Assembly (NCBI GenBank): GCA_028023455.1
Contig: JAQFVV010006629.1
Span: 498,001-562,000, forward strand
From: Epiperipatus broadwayi
Lineage: Eukaryota; Onychophora; Udeonychophora; Euonychophora; Peripatidae
Direction of reading: 5' to 3'
DNA: 64,000 bases
Part shown: positions 26,101 to 41,100 of the stretch, piece after piece
Position numbering within the stretch: the stretch's first letter is position 1
Layout: every line of letters starts with the position of its first letter
Notes under the pieces: model-generated
Told to the model about the DNA's origin: nothing
Database searches by the model: none
The model's input: the letters and a program-made list of their open reading frames with translations, nothing else
Program-made: the position numbers and the translations under genes

Positions 26101-29100
26101 TAGCGATCATTCCATCATTTGTTTAAAAGAAGACAAGGGGAACAGATTTGTATTAATAAATGACGATGAATATAATATTAAGATTAATACACAAATCGAA
26201 AAATTAAAATTTGTAAATCTAAATAATTTCAACAATAGGCTTAATAGAGATAGATTTATATCCACTATACTACGAATAAATCGTGACAGTGTCTTTACAA
26301 AAGCCGAATATTTTCGTATATATCCTTCAACCTCTTCTCCTAGAATCTTCGCTAATATTAAGCTGCACAAGCCTGATAAACCTTTGAGACTTATGATTGA
26401 TTTTGGTAGGGCACACTATTTCAACACGGCAGTTTTGGTTAATCGCTGGCTTATTGATACATTAGGCTTTGGCGAGTACACCATTAAATCATCTTTCATG
26501 TTTGTAGGAAAAATTAAACACGCGTTTATACCAGCTAATTTTAAAATCGCATCATTTGATGTGGCACAGCTATATGGCTCCATTGACCGTAAACAATCTA
26601 TTGAAATAGTCAATGATACATTAATTGCAAGAAACTGCCCACCTACATGAGCCAAATTCATCATCGATTTTTTAAAAATGGCTTGATTTAAATATAATTG
26701 CTGTTTTCAGAGATAAGTGGTTTAGTATGAACAACGGATGGCCGATGGGCCTCCCACTGAGTGGTATAATGACAAGTGTTGTACTTGACCATTACGAGAA
26801 GCTAATACTACCTGCACTCCTCATGTCAACCCCACATATGATATACACGCGCTACATTGACAACATATTTATTGCTGCCCCAGAAGACATCATTACTAAC
26901 CTTCACAATAGCCTCCAGAATAAAACCAAGCTTACTTTTACTACAACTTGGGAAAACCAAGACAAACAGGTCAAATACCTTGACACAAGCGTTAGCAAAA
27001 ATATAGATAAGCTGGACTACCAAATGGTTGTCAAACCTTTGGAAGTAAGAGACTTGACAAACCCTAATTCTTATGCGCCGCACTCACACAAACTTGCAGC
27101 CTTCTCTTCATTCATGTTTAGGAACCATAACTTGTGCAAATATGAGGCAGATAAAAGAAAAAATCTCATCAATTATATAACTGATTTAAGGAAAATAGGA
27201 CACACTTATTCATCCATCAACAGAAAAGTTAACAAATTTTTCTATAATATAAACCACAAGAAAGAAAACAAACCAAGAATCTTAATCCCATACATTCACT
27301 CTACAGCTAAAAGCCTTATCAATCAACTATCATGTGACTTTGAAGTCGCTTTCCGTTCACCTCCCAACACCAATAGACTGATAAATAATAGCAAAGACAG
27401 GATCAAACCTGAACTCACCCCTCAAGTTGTGTACAAAATTACCTGCCCCCAAAGAAATTGTACGGCAACATATTATGGAGAGACCAAAACTAACATTGCC
27501 ACCAGAGTAGCTCAACACCGATACCTTTACTATAAAACCAAAACAAAGTTTGAAGGTAATTCGATTTTTGTCGAACATGAGAGAAACACTGGACATGCTT
27601 TTCTACCTACCACAGCCAGTATTGTTTGCTCTGAAATAAGCGACACCAAACGTAAAGTTAGGGAAGCTTACTTCATTGCGGCTGACCCATCGGCAATCAA
27701 CAGAAGAGAGGCCTGCTATTCCCTATCTCGTAAATGGTCCACGTAACATCTGCACATAAGTTTGCATAATTTTACAGTTATTAATAGAATAACTCGCCAT
27801 GAATATGGGACTGTAGACTGTCCCGAAAGCACTTGGCAGTAAAATTTTAATAATTTCATTGACAATTTATTAATAACTTCATTATCCTTGCGCAGAGCAC
27901 ATACATATATTATTTCATATAATATATTTTATTGTATTGTATATGCAAGTCAATCCTATATTTTTTCTAATTTTTCTTTCTAATCATTATTTTCATGCTT
28001 TATCTGTGTTATATTTTAATTTTCTTTTTAGTCTTTTACATATTGTTCTTTCTTTTAATGAATTAAAATTTTTCCATCTTTTTACTATACAATTTTATTC
28101 ATAAATTCTTTATAGATCTAAGGTTTTTTTTATTATTACTTTTTGTGCTTTTTTAATAACCTATTGTTTTATACTATAGCATTAAAAAGTTTTTGTTTAA
28201 TAACATTCAATTTTTAAGAGAATTTAGTCTACCAACTTTATTGGTCTCCATAATCTTAACATTGATTGGATAGAATAAAAACTAATCGATAAAAAATAAA
28301 TATCCACATTTATTCTTATATTTATCGTGATAAATATATATTAAATAATACAAAGTAAAAGATATTTGATGCACAAATGTATATGGGATAAAAATATGCA
28401 AAAAAATAATATTTAATAAACTTTTATATTCATAAGTTCAACAATAAATGTGCCCATTTTAGTTAAATCAACTCCAGTTTTATAATGTCAAATTCCAGTG
28501 ATTATTATTATTTTTTTCTTCTGCTTAATGAAATATAATTCAATTTAATATTTTATTTGATAGAAGCAAATTAAATAAAAGACAGTAAAAAATAGTTTAT
28601 ACACAAAATATATATTAAATTTCTTAAAAAAGCAAAAAACTTAGTCCATGGTAATATTTTAGATGATTGATAGTAGATAGCAAATTAATGCAAGTGTGTG
28701 GCCAAATGAAATCCCATAAAACTGTTCATAGCAGCTTACCAAATAAAAGCATTGAATTATGATCTTTCAGAAGTAAAAAAATAATAATTGAAATTTAAAA
28801 TTGATACTATAAAACTGGAATAAATAAAAAAAATCAAATAACTGCATTTATTATTCACTTTGCAGCTACAAAAGTACATTAAATTTAACCATTTGCCTTT
28901 TATTTTATTTAATATACAATTGTAACCCTAAATTTAAGAATAAATGTAGACATTTTATTTTTTAATGATTTTTGTGTGTGTGTGTGTAATATAAATGAAT
29001 AACCAAATTAGTATTATATAAACTAATAAACTAATTTTCTTCTACATTTTTGAAAAGTTTTCTGTAGCATCTTTTTCAAGTTATCAATCAATTGTTCTTT

Positions 29101-32100
29101 TTTTAAATCTCAGTTTTTATTATTTCTATATTATGAATCAAATCTATATCAATTCAAGAATGTGCACATGCTGTATTGAAACTGTTTATAAATCTATTTT
29201 AAATCAAAACAAATTAATTGCAACATTTTATTATTACCTGTAGCTATCTGTAAAATCCCTTCTTAAAATTTGTCATCGCTTGAAAGTCTGGGATTTTAGC
29301 TGATATCCAAATTGTCAAGTCATTCAAATATGGGTTGATAAATGGGTATCAAGCTATTGTTAACTGAAAGTTAAAAATCTGCTATTCAGAGAAGAGTCAT
29401 TCTATTTTCCATAAAACAAAACAAATTAGTATTGTAACATGATAAAAGCTTTCTCTGTTGTTGAATGTGATATCATATTTTTATAGGATGAAACAATGAT
29501 TTACTTTTAGCTTTTATATAATTATGATAGTTTATATTAATAATTTTATTAATATTGAAGTTTCATGCTGTTCAAATATTTAGACATTACAATATTGTCT
29601 TATTTAAATAATGTAATTTTAAAAATACAAAAAAAAATTTTTTTTTACTTTAGTTCTTTGCATTGTTATATATAACTGATATCCCATAAGTTTGATGTTA
29701 TAAGGAAATCCAAATTACTCTTAATTTCTGTTTAGACTTTTTATAAGCATGGCTGATATGATATATGTATCAATTTTTTTTATGTAATTAAAACTAATTG
29801 ATTAGAAAATGAATTTAATTAAAATAAAATTGAAATATAATTTAAAATATATAAAATATTAATATCTTAATAAATTTAATATTTAATTAATCTAATATTT
29901 AAGAATGTGGGAGATTTAGTTTGTTACAAGGTATTATCTTATGTATGCAACTGAAAGTCATCAGTGTGAACATTTGCTTCCAAAGTAATTTTTTTTCCTG
30001 TAAGAACAGAGTTAGTATATTAAATGTTTTTTTTTTTATTTGATGTAAAAAAAATTATAATTTTCTAGGTTAGTATGGGAAATAGTGAATACATGGCAAT
30101 TTTTCATCAATTGTTGATTCCCATTGCGTATGAGGTGAGTTTTCCAAATTGCAGAAACTTTAAAGATCTTTTGTAGATTATTGGCAGTATTTTTTTATAT
30201 TTCTTTAATGATTTTATACATTTTGTAATTATTGATTTATATTTTTAGTATAATCCTCAATTAGTTATAATATCCTGTGGATATGATGCTGCTATAGGCT
30301 GTCCTGAGGTAATTTTGCTTATTTTTGTGCATGATTCTATATGTATGTGCATAATTATATCTTATTTTTAAAAGGTTTATTATATTTCTCAAGATTTGAA
30401 AGCCTATTTTCTTTTTCTTTTTTAAATGAAAGTAAATGTAGAATTGCTGAACATTAAGATTTATTGAAGACTAGATAAATGATGATAGATCAAATTGGGT
30501 TAAAATGTTGCATGCAGTAGCCTATTGCATCCAGGTAGATAACTTATAATTAACAACTGGTGTACTGATGGATCAAGAAACATTTTAAAAAATTATTTTT
30601 TGCAGTGAATGTTTATGATTATTGTATTATTTATCAAACAAAACAAATTACTTTTGAATGTGAGATTTGATAATTTTTTTTTTTTTTGTATTTTTTTAAT
30701 TATCTATTTTTAATTGTTGATATATCCCACTTAATAATATTCACTTACAATCAATTAATTATTCTAAAATTTTAAATATAGAACTTAAAACTAAACAATA
30801 TTTATGATTTGATATTATTTACAAATATAATTGGGGTGAAATTGATTTAAATCAATACATAAAGGAATATATTTTATTTAATTCCTATATATTAAATTTT
30901 AAAATGTTAATTATCATTCTTCAATAGGAATTAAATTCTAAATAGCTAAATGATATTAAAAAAGTTGTATGGTATGATTAAAGTTCCATGCCTTGAAATA
31001 TATATGTAATTCTATTTATTTCAATATTTTTATCATCTTCTTCTAAAGATCAGAATGCATCTGAATTTTTCCAATCATTCTAAGTGATTAACTGCATTAG
31101 CGAATTATGTAAGCTAAAAGATAAATAGTAGAATTATAGTTGTCAACTATATTATTTGTCTTTTTAAATATTTATAATCCTTCAAGATAAGCAAGAAGTT
31201 GAAAGTTATTTACTTTTTTTTAACTTTAATCACAGGAGATATAAAAACAGTAGGTTGATTATTTGAAGAAGGGAGCTGAGAATTGAATAAGAGTTATTTT
31301 TCAAGAATAAAAAAAAATTTACTATGTAAAAAATTTAAATTATTTGATAGCAGACATGAGTATATTTTCAAAGTGGTAAGTTTTGATAGTATCAATATTT
31401 AAAAGAATACATTTAATAAAAGAATGGCTAAATGTTGTTGGATGGTGTAAACAAAAGAACCATTAGAGATAAAGGGAGAATTAAGTGTCAAAAGAATAAA
31501 TTTAATTAGGGAGTAAAAAGATATTTTATTGGATGTGCTTGTTCAGTATTTATAAGAAGCTATTGGTAATTGTGTTAACATTTGTTATTAATATATTCTA
31601 TATGCAATAATGAATTATGAGTTTTTTAATGTAATTTAAAAGTCAAAATATTATGAGATACTGTATTAGAATATTGTTTATTAAAGTAATATTTATCTGA
31701 TTTTTCATTAGTTAATTTAACTAGAAATGAAAACCTGTCAATATGTTATTAATACTCATTGCACATTTAGGATTTTTGTTTTTACTATATTTATTCTGTT
31801 GAAAAGAGATTATAAAGATTATTTTATAAGTAGTATTTAGAAGTCAATTTCTGACTTAAGTGTATATGTATATTCTGCTAATTTTTTTTTTTTTTTAAAT
31901 ATTAAAATTGTTTTTTTTTTGTTTTTTTTTAGGGGGAAATGGAAGTAACTCCTCATTGTTATGCTCATTTCATTCATATGCTGTCAGGTTTAGCAGATGG
32001 AAAATTGTGTGTCATATTAGAGGTTAATAAAACATAATGAACTTTTATTACTATTTAATTAAGCTTAAAAGTGAATATATTCTCAAAAAATGAAATAACT

Positions 32101-35100
32101 AGGATTACTATAATAATCAATACATAAAAATAGTGCACATAAATTTTGTTCAAAATAGTTTAAATATTCAGATTTATGTAATTTTTATATGAAACATATA
32201 ACGACAAAGTTTGAAAACAAATGCTAAAGACGAAGAAAATGGAAAATTTAGGTTTAACACCAAATGGTAGAAAAGATAATATTAAATCAAGGATAATGCT
32301 TTGTAAGTTATGGTTTTTCTTGGGGGGGGGGGATTATAAAGTATAAACATTTTACATATATATATATTTTTTATGAATACATAATAAATACACTGAAATA
32401 AAATGTTTATTGATCTGCTAAATCAACTTTTGACACAAAGTGTCTATATCAAAGCATAACTGAGAGATAATTGGTAGAGAGTGATAGTGTTTCCGATTAT
32501 AAAAGGTTGAGTTAGGGTGTGTTAGGAGATTTGCATGTATAATAGCTCAGTTATTAAGCAGGACCTATGTTCCAAGATTAAACACCCAATGCTTGTTGAG
32601 AGGAACACTATTGGCTCGTATGTTTATTATATGTGGAATTAATTATATGCCAAGCCTCTTTGATTTTATGTTTTCTATGATTACTTTTGAGGCAAATAAT
32701 CTTGGCTGAAGCAGATTTAAAAGGATGACCGCCATTTTTTTCATGTTCTACAAACATTGGCTCTATTATATAGATAAGTGTGTTGGGACATCCTGGATCT
32801 TAAGTTGGCACAAGTCTCCCTGAAGTATTTGCTATTACAGGAGGGGCAGGCTATAGAATAAATTAGTTTAGCAAATCATTAAACATATTATTTCAGCTGT
32901 ATTTATTATTTATTCAGCTTTTAAATATTTTCTATGGCATCAACTTTTATTTTAGTTATTTCTTATGTAAAAAATCATCTTAACCTAACAGCCATAATCC
33001 AAACCATTCTAAACAATATTAGAAATTATAAACTTATCAGTCTTCTATTAATTCTATACACAATAATTTACAGTGAAATTTGATGTAGCACAATCAAAAG
33101 AATAATAAATTGCATTTAATTAAATGTTGTTTTAACACAGGAATCATATCGAATTGTTGAGAGAAGTTATAAAAAGAATCAATGAATATGAGGTGCCCTT
33201 ATGCTTTGGATTTGTAGATTATGAAAAGATGTTTAAATCTATGAGCATGAATACATATCTTCAAAATTTTTAAATCAGTTTTACAAGAAGTATTTTATGG
33301 ATTGAAATGGGGAACTAAAAGAATACAAATATATGAAGATTATTTAGATCATCTAGATTTTGCAGATGATGTGTTATTTTTGCAAATAATGCTTCAGAAC
33401 ATCAGGAAATGTGCAATAATTATCAGATGATGGAAAATACTAAAAAAAAAAAAATATTTTCAGTAGACTTTTTCAGAAGAAGAAAATAAAAGACTGATAA
33501 TTAAGAATTAGAAAAAAGGCAATAACTACAAATTAATTCAGATAGAAACATAATGAATGAAATTAATTCTAGAATTAAATTTGGATGGCATGTTTTTGCA
33601 AAAGTAACTTGATATTAAAAGAAAATATATCTTTGTGGTTGAAAAAGAAAGTTTTTAATATTTATCAGTTCTTACTTATGGATTTGAGATTTGTACACTT
33701 TATGAGATTTGAGACTACTCAGTGAAATATTTTGGGAATAATTAAAATTTTAAATTGAATTCCAAAAGATTGTTAAAAATTACAATGAGACCATATGTGA
33801 GATTGATTGTTGAAATAAGTATGTTCTGGGGAAGAGAGACTATGGATCGGAGAAACTGGATTAAATTTGGAGATACTTTTATCTCACAATGGATTGGTAA
33901 TGGCTGAAAATGATGATATCTATATTATTAATATAACAAAACTAAAAAGTGAATTTTTACTTTCAGTTATAGATTAAATCTAATAAATGATAAATGCTTT
34001 ATATGTTATATTTTTAACCACTATCAACATAACTTTTTTTTTCTTTTCAGAATTTGCTATTAATGTAATTATATATATATAATCAAATATATAAATGATA
34101 AAATGAATATCAAAATATTTATACAACTAAAAAATATATCGTGTTATTATTTATTTGAATATTTCAATTTAAAAAAAATATTTTTAAAAAATTACATTTG
34201 AAAATTTTTTTTTTCTTAAAAAATGAAATTAATTTCTATTATATTGTGTTTGATATATATGTATGATATTCATCAATATTCCAAAACAATCTGCACTATT
34301 TATAAAGTGTATTTCAACAATTTGTATTTTGTCAATTTTTTTTTAGAGCTTACTAATAGAATAGACTTAAGATAATTATTTTAAATAATCTTAATATGAT
34401 TAGTGATATTAGTAAGAGAAATTATTGCAAATTAAGATATCTATTTTAGAATATTGTTATGTTAATCTCTTTGCATATTAATTTTTTATCATCTAACATT
34501 TTAATTAACTAATTTTAATAAAATAAAAACCTCACCAAAAAAATTATAAAGTATAAAATAAGATTCACTTTATATTAGGAAAATGAAAAATTATTAAAAA
34601 GTTTTTTTTACAGGCATTTAGTTATAGAAATAGTTAAGCAAAAGATCGCTAGATTGATTTCTCCCTAAGAGAAATGAAAAAGAAGAAAATGTGTTTGCAA
34701 ATTGTGATGGAATTATTGAATTTTACCAACTAATACATAATTTTTCAGATATCATTAATGATTAAATATACAATTAATTAAATAATGACTGAAAACAATT
34801 TTATGGTGGGATGGGGGACACATTACTTTTCCAATCTAACTAGATCAATAGGACTATTTACCATTGATATATATTTTTTCATTTATATTTTTATTTAATC
34901 TTTAGGGTGGTTACTGTTTACAAACACTTTCTGAAGGTGTTGCTTTGACTCTTCGATGTTTATTAGGGGATTCTTGCCCATCACTTGGACAAGTATCAGC
35001 ATTAAATGATAGGTTTGTAATATTTTTCTGTTAAACATAAATATTTAATTATGATATATAATAAATGTGATCAGAGAAAAGAAATTATAATTTTTCGTAT

Positions 35101-38100
35101 TAAGAATGCATGTTTACATGTGAATATATGTATATAGAATGGAGAACTTTTATAGTAAATTTTTTGTATTGGGCATATATGTAGGTATTTTGAAGGAATA
35201 TGCATGCATTTATAAGTAAATGAATACATAGTTATACAGTAAATTCTGTCCATATTTTTTCAAGTACCTGGAGAAAATAAATGATAGATTCGAGTGAAAG
35301 AGAGATTGTTTAATAATTATTCACTGAAATATTGTACACTTAATTATTAGCTTTATGTGCAACTCAAAAATTATAATTAAAAACTTTTCACACTTATTAT
35401 TTGTAAACTGTGTGTGTGTGTGTCTGCACATATATATAAAATTTCTGGATTTAGAAATTACAAAATTTTATCATATAACTGAACTATAAAATGATAAAAA
35501 TGGTCAATTAACATCTGGAATTATATTCGTCCTAAATCGTATATTGACTGTCATAGATATATGTGGAGGAATGCATAGAACAATTCATTTACAATATCAG
35601 ATTTAATATTAAGCCTAATAATAATAATAATAAACTGTGGATATCTAGGCCATATATTAGTATAACAAGACAACAGGTTTAATAATAGTTTTTGATCTGC
35701 AGTTAATTTGAATAAGCACTTCTCATGTCAAGATAACATTGAATATTTCTGATGGTGTGGAAATCCTTGTAACTATTCAGTATATTATAAGGAGACCAGG
35801 GCAAATTTAAATATAAGAATCAACCAGCAAGTCATTCAAAACTAGACTAATTGCAATCCAGTTATTTTAATTAATGAAAGAGAGATGGACCATCTATTCA
35901 GTTCTGATAAAAGACCACGACAAATAAAAGATAAAAAAAAAAAAATTGATTCATGTCTAATTCAAGCCATGCTCTCAACTTATTCAATTAAATCATAATT
36001 GAAATTTTAATTAAGACTGTATTTCATTTGTTAAACATTTTTTTTTATTTTTCTCAATTCTCATTACAATAATCATTTTTGATTCTTTTTTTTTTTTTTT
36101 TTGCTTATTTATGGCATTCGTTATAGTTCTTTTTTTAATGAATTTTATTCAAGCTTTTTTTGTTTGTTTAGTTGTGGAATTCATTACAAAGTTCTCTTTT
36201 TCCATTCTTATAGTGATCAATCTTTTAGAGTAATAAATAACTATTTTTATCTAATAAATAGAATATATACTTATGGTTTTTTTTTTTTAATATTTTTAAT
36301 AAAATAATAATTTTTGTTATGCATTTTTATATTTTTAGTGCTGTGGAAAGTGTTTTAAATGCTATTCATGTTTTACGGCCATATTGGAATTGTTTGAAAT
36401 TTCAGGGACCATTTTCTTGGGAAACAGATTATATATATAGATTTAAGTAAGTGACTAATATCATCATCATCATCATTTATTTTGTGTATTATGTTGTTGT
36501 TTTTATTCATTAATCACAATTTTATTCATTTTTAGCCATGAACCCACAATAACATTCCAAGGTGAATTATTTAGACCAAGTGTATATCCTACCCGAGGGT
36601 ATTCAGAAATAAATTATGGAGAAAAACAACGAAATGATCCAGATTTGATGTCTCGAATAGAAGATATCTTAACTAGCATAAAATTAACAAAAGCTGATTA
36701 TCAGTAATAGTATTTTTTTTATTCTAATAGTTTCCTTTAGATATTTTAAATGTAAAGTGTATAAAACCATAGACTATAATCAATACTTTTTATAACCTAT
36801 TGCTGGTTTATATTAATAATATCTTTATATCTATGTGAGTGTATACTGACATATATATCATTAAATTTTAAATGTATTACTTCCATCCACTCATTTTTTT
36901 TTTTAACAAAAAAAATCCAAGAGAATTTGTTGATGAAGTGATATAAATATGAAATGGGCTTTACATTTAAAAAAATATATGGTAAAATAGAAGAAATTAA
37001 ATATGGTACAAAGATTAATTAAAAATGATGCTTTTAAAAAAAAAAAATCATTGCTTTCTAGGAGATGAATATTCTTTGACTATTATTATTATTTATAATT
37101 ATTGATCCAACCCCTTGTTTTTTTTTCAAAGAATAATCATTTGATGTCCATATTAACACAAAGGAAAATTATTTTATAACTTGTGATTATTTAACTTACA
37201 TTTGCTTGCTAATTTATTTTATCAAAATCATAACTTATTATTATTATCTCCAATCATATGATCAGTAAATTCATACCAATCATATGTTGGTGACATGAGA
37301 TCCCCTTTCTATTGTGTTTGATTACTATAAAGATAGGAAAGACCATTTACACTAGAGATAATTAGTCAGGTACACTGAAAACAAATAATTGAACAATTAG
37401 TAATAATAAACAAAAACATAGATAACAGTGACATTGCACAAATGTGGGCAATTAATATACATTAAGGTAAAATCTTACTCTCCCCTAGTGATGATCGGAC
37501 CTATTTGCAAGCAAGTTCTCATCTGAACCTATATTTTATTTTAATTTACAATAAAGCGAGTAATTCTATTCCTTCTCTTGCGTATCAACTCATGTCACCC
37601 CTTCAACCTGTTATAAAGGAAAGAGATAAACGAAGTATTTACATAAAATAAATAAAAAAATTATGACATCAACCTAAGAATAATTTGAGAGTTCATAAGG
37701 AAAGTGTTCTAAAAAGAGATTGTAAATAGTGAGATTAGAGTGTTTTCGAGCATCCATTAAGTCGATTATAATTTCTCTCTTATATGGCCTGCTTTGATAT
37801 GTAGAATTTGTCATTTCATTTCTCATTACTAGACTTGGTGTTTCATAGCATAGATGATAGATGCTAGATCGAATTAACTTCAGTTTATGTAATTATAGCT
37901 TCATGGATGATGACTTTCTTTCGCCAATGTCACTTCGCAATTAGCAATGCATGGTTATATGTGTTGCTATTTATATATATTTAATAAAATATCTTAAGTG
38001 AATTAAAGAAACAATATCTTTACAATAGATCTTTTGGGTTAGAGTTAATTTAATATCTGGCTTAAAGTTGTAAATTGAAAACACTTAGTAGTTGTTGAGT

Positions 38101-41100
38101 AATTTAAAGCTAATTTTGGAAATTTTTACTTTAGAATTCCTTAAATGGCTAGATTTGACTCCTCCATATGCCTTTTATTCAGCTTTATTCAATATCCAAA
38201 GAATTTTTTCTTATAATGTTTCACTTTAATGGCAACTGAATTCTCTATTTAAACTGCAAATTCGATTTCTTCGCTCACTTTGTGCAGGTTGTTCAGCCAA
38301 TGAGATTACTTTGTCTGATTTTTGAGAAGAAGCTCATTTGATTTTATATTTTTATAATCACTAAAACGAGGATGTTCAATATAATATTATTTTGATGACT
38401 TCAACTAGCAGGTTCGTGGTTATGGCTTGGATTAATTATTTACGTCATTAGTGATTATTATATATATATATATTAATAACAATAAAAAAATTTATTTGTT
38501 ATTTCTTTCCTTTAAATAATTTTTATTTTCTTGCTTGTATCTTAATCTATCCGATCCTATTTCACTCTTATTATTATAGTGTATATGAATTACATAACAA
38601 TAGACGAGTTGTTTTTAACAAAGATTAGTGTTTGTATATACATTTTATGGTATAATTAAGAGGACGTATTTATTGTAAAAATAATTTAGATGTTTCATTG
38701 GAGAAAACAGTTAATTGTTTCTCAGTTGTAGTGCTTGTGGCTAGGTTTTTTTTTTGTAATGAATTTTAATTGATTTTCATTAATGTTGATTGGTAGAGAA
38801 TATTGTTATAATGGGTCTTGGATTTGAATTAGGCAAAGAGTGTTTTTAACGGTATTGTAGGGATGTAAGACTAACCTTAACAAATAACTTATAAAGTTGA
38901 ATTATGTACTTTTGCAAAAATTTAAAATGGAATATATAATATTAAAGATTTTAAAATATATTTGAACAAAATTGAATTTTTAAGGGGATTTAAGTTTTGG
39001 TTATTTTTTATATTAGAATTTAAATTGTTTTTTTTTTTTGACTTGTAGCAAGATGAAAAATTATATTAATACTAACTAAAATAAATGTAAACTGAAAAAT
39101 GATTATTTTGTATTTGTATATGCTCTGACATAATGATAGATTTGTAACTCAGAAGAATTAAAAGAATAATAATTTAAAAATAGTATCAAAATTATTAAAA
39201 AATAATGCCTGTACATTTTTTTTTACTTCTATAAAAAAATACTTACAGTTATAACTTGAGTTAAGTTGGTTGAAGATAGATTAAGCAATCATAATAGTAA
39301 TTGTAGAATTGATTAAGCTAATTATATATTTAGTAATCACTGATGTCTTGTTTTTTGATCACAAAGTAATTAATATATTATTTTTAGAGCTGAATTATTC
39401 GTCTTAATGAGTTAGTGCTAGTATAATATTGAAACCTAATATTCATATTTATGTGATGAAAATTTTTATATACTTTTAAATTCTTCCTCTAAAATAAAAA
39501 TGAAATAAGTGTGCTGTTAAGGAACATATATATAGTTGAAGTTCTCTACTCAAAATCAGATTGACTTCTTAGATTTCTTTATTTTCTTTTTTGTTCTTAT
39601 TTTAGTATATTAAGAAATATTTTTTAAAGAAAACATTACACAGAATAATTCAGTTTTAAAATAATCATGTCAAGTATTTTTGTACTTATATAGGGCTTAA
39701 ATGTATCAACAATTTTTTGATATTCTATTCAATCCATTTTTCATTGTAGTTTAAATGTGTATAAAATAATTAGGTAGTCATCGAAGAGCCACCATATCCC
39801 ACTGGATGGCGCCATTTTCACGCTAAAACACATAAAAATGCCGTTTCCGCGGCTGACACGTTCGAACCCGCGTTTTCTATAATACAACTTTTTTGTTGTG
39901 CTACAGATTGCAGGCCGCTATGTCACATCGCAGTACAGCATGTATGTCGCATCGCAGCAAATACATTTTCCGAATTCGCACAGTTTATAAAATGGTTACG
40001 GCTTGGTGAGAGGGTGTGTTTTTTTGAATTGGATGGAAATGTTGTTTCCATTGGATTTGTTTTTATTTTAAAGTATTGAAATGTTCAGATTTTGTAAAGT
40101 AATAATTAACAGACTTTTTACACCGTATGGTATTGAAGTTTTAAGTGGTAAATGTTGACAAGATATATGTATAAAGTGAGTTGGAATTAGGTAACGCGTC
40201 AAGTAACATACTGTTCGTAACATTCCACAAGACAAAGAAGATTGTACCGTGTATATATTTTTGAAATAAAAAAGAGCGTCATCACAAAAATATCCAGTAA
40301 GAAAAGTACAATTGTACACTGTTTTTTTAAATGTCATAAAAAGCATATATTATAAACACGTTTAATAAGTAAAGAAGACATTTTATATATATATTTGTTG
40401 TTGTTAAAAAAGTTTTAGTTTCTTTCTTTTCTCCGACTACTGTTATACTTTGTTGAATATAGTTTACGTTTATTGTTATCATTTATTTTATAGATGTTAG
40501 TAAAAAAAAATATTTACAAAAATACGATTTTGATATTTTTTATTTTACCATTGCAAACAACAGAACACTAACTCTAAACCTAACCGTAACAACTTTTACT
40601 TTTAGTTGTCATTCTATTTGAAATAAAAAATAGCGGTAATATCTGTTTGTCTGTAAAAAAAAAAAAAAAAAAAGTAAAACAAAGACTAAAAAAGTAAAAA
40701 ATAGCGATAACACAATAATATCTGTTTCTCTGTAGAAATAAAATGTAAAAGGATGACTAAGAATTTTTACTTTTTATTCCGATTATGAGTTTTTAAACAA
40801 CAACAAAAAAAAGCCGTAACCCCAGTAAAAAAATCTCCGATAGAAAATTGATTTTTCTAATAAAAAGCAAACTAAAAAAGACAATCAAATTCTAATTTTT
40901 TATTTTATTTTACATTTATTATTATCATTTAATTTGTATACGTTAATAAAAAATAATGTTTAAAATTAAATAATATTTAAAAAGACGATTTTCTTTTGTT
41001 TTTATTTTCGCATTACAAAAAACACATCAAAATGATTATAATTAACGGCCCGGGAATGATCATATTCCATTGAGTGGGATATAGTGGCTATTCGACGACA

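Larger units (their letters stand above)
25042..27911 (+). mobile_element. Penelope-like element (PLE) with GIY-YIG endonuclease and inverted pLTR
   Basis: A near-full-length PLE retroelement in the 8.4-kb intron. The order is an inverted copy of the 3' end (25,081-25,416), a leader, a broken RT frame, a GIY-YIG endonuclease, then the 3' end (27,574-27,911). The two repeats are inverted relative to one another and differ by about a dozen bases over roughly 330 by eye. A 47-bp segment at 25,042-25,088 is also inverted at 25,416-25,462 (one mismatch). Known PLEs carry partial direct or inverted 'pseudo-LTRs' created by tandem arrangement, and this fits that picture. Confidence 0.9.

Noticed and set aside
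39860-39880. TTCGAACCCGCG resembling a tRNA T-loop
   Set aside because: No surrounding cloverleaf; it lies inside the 1.3-kb TIR element.
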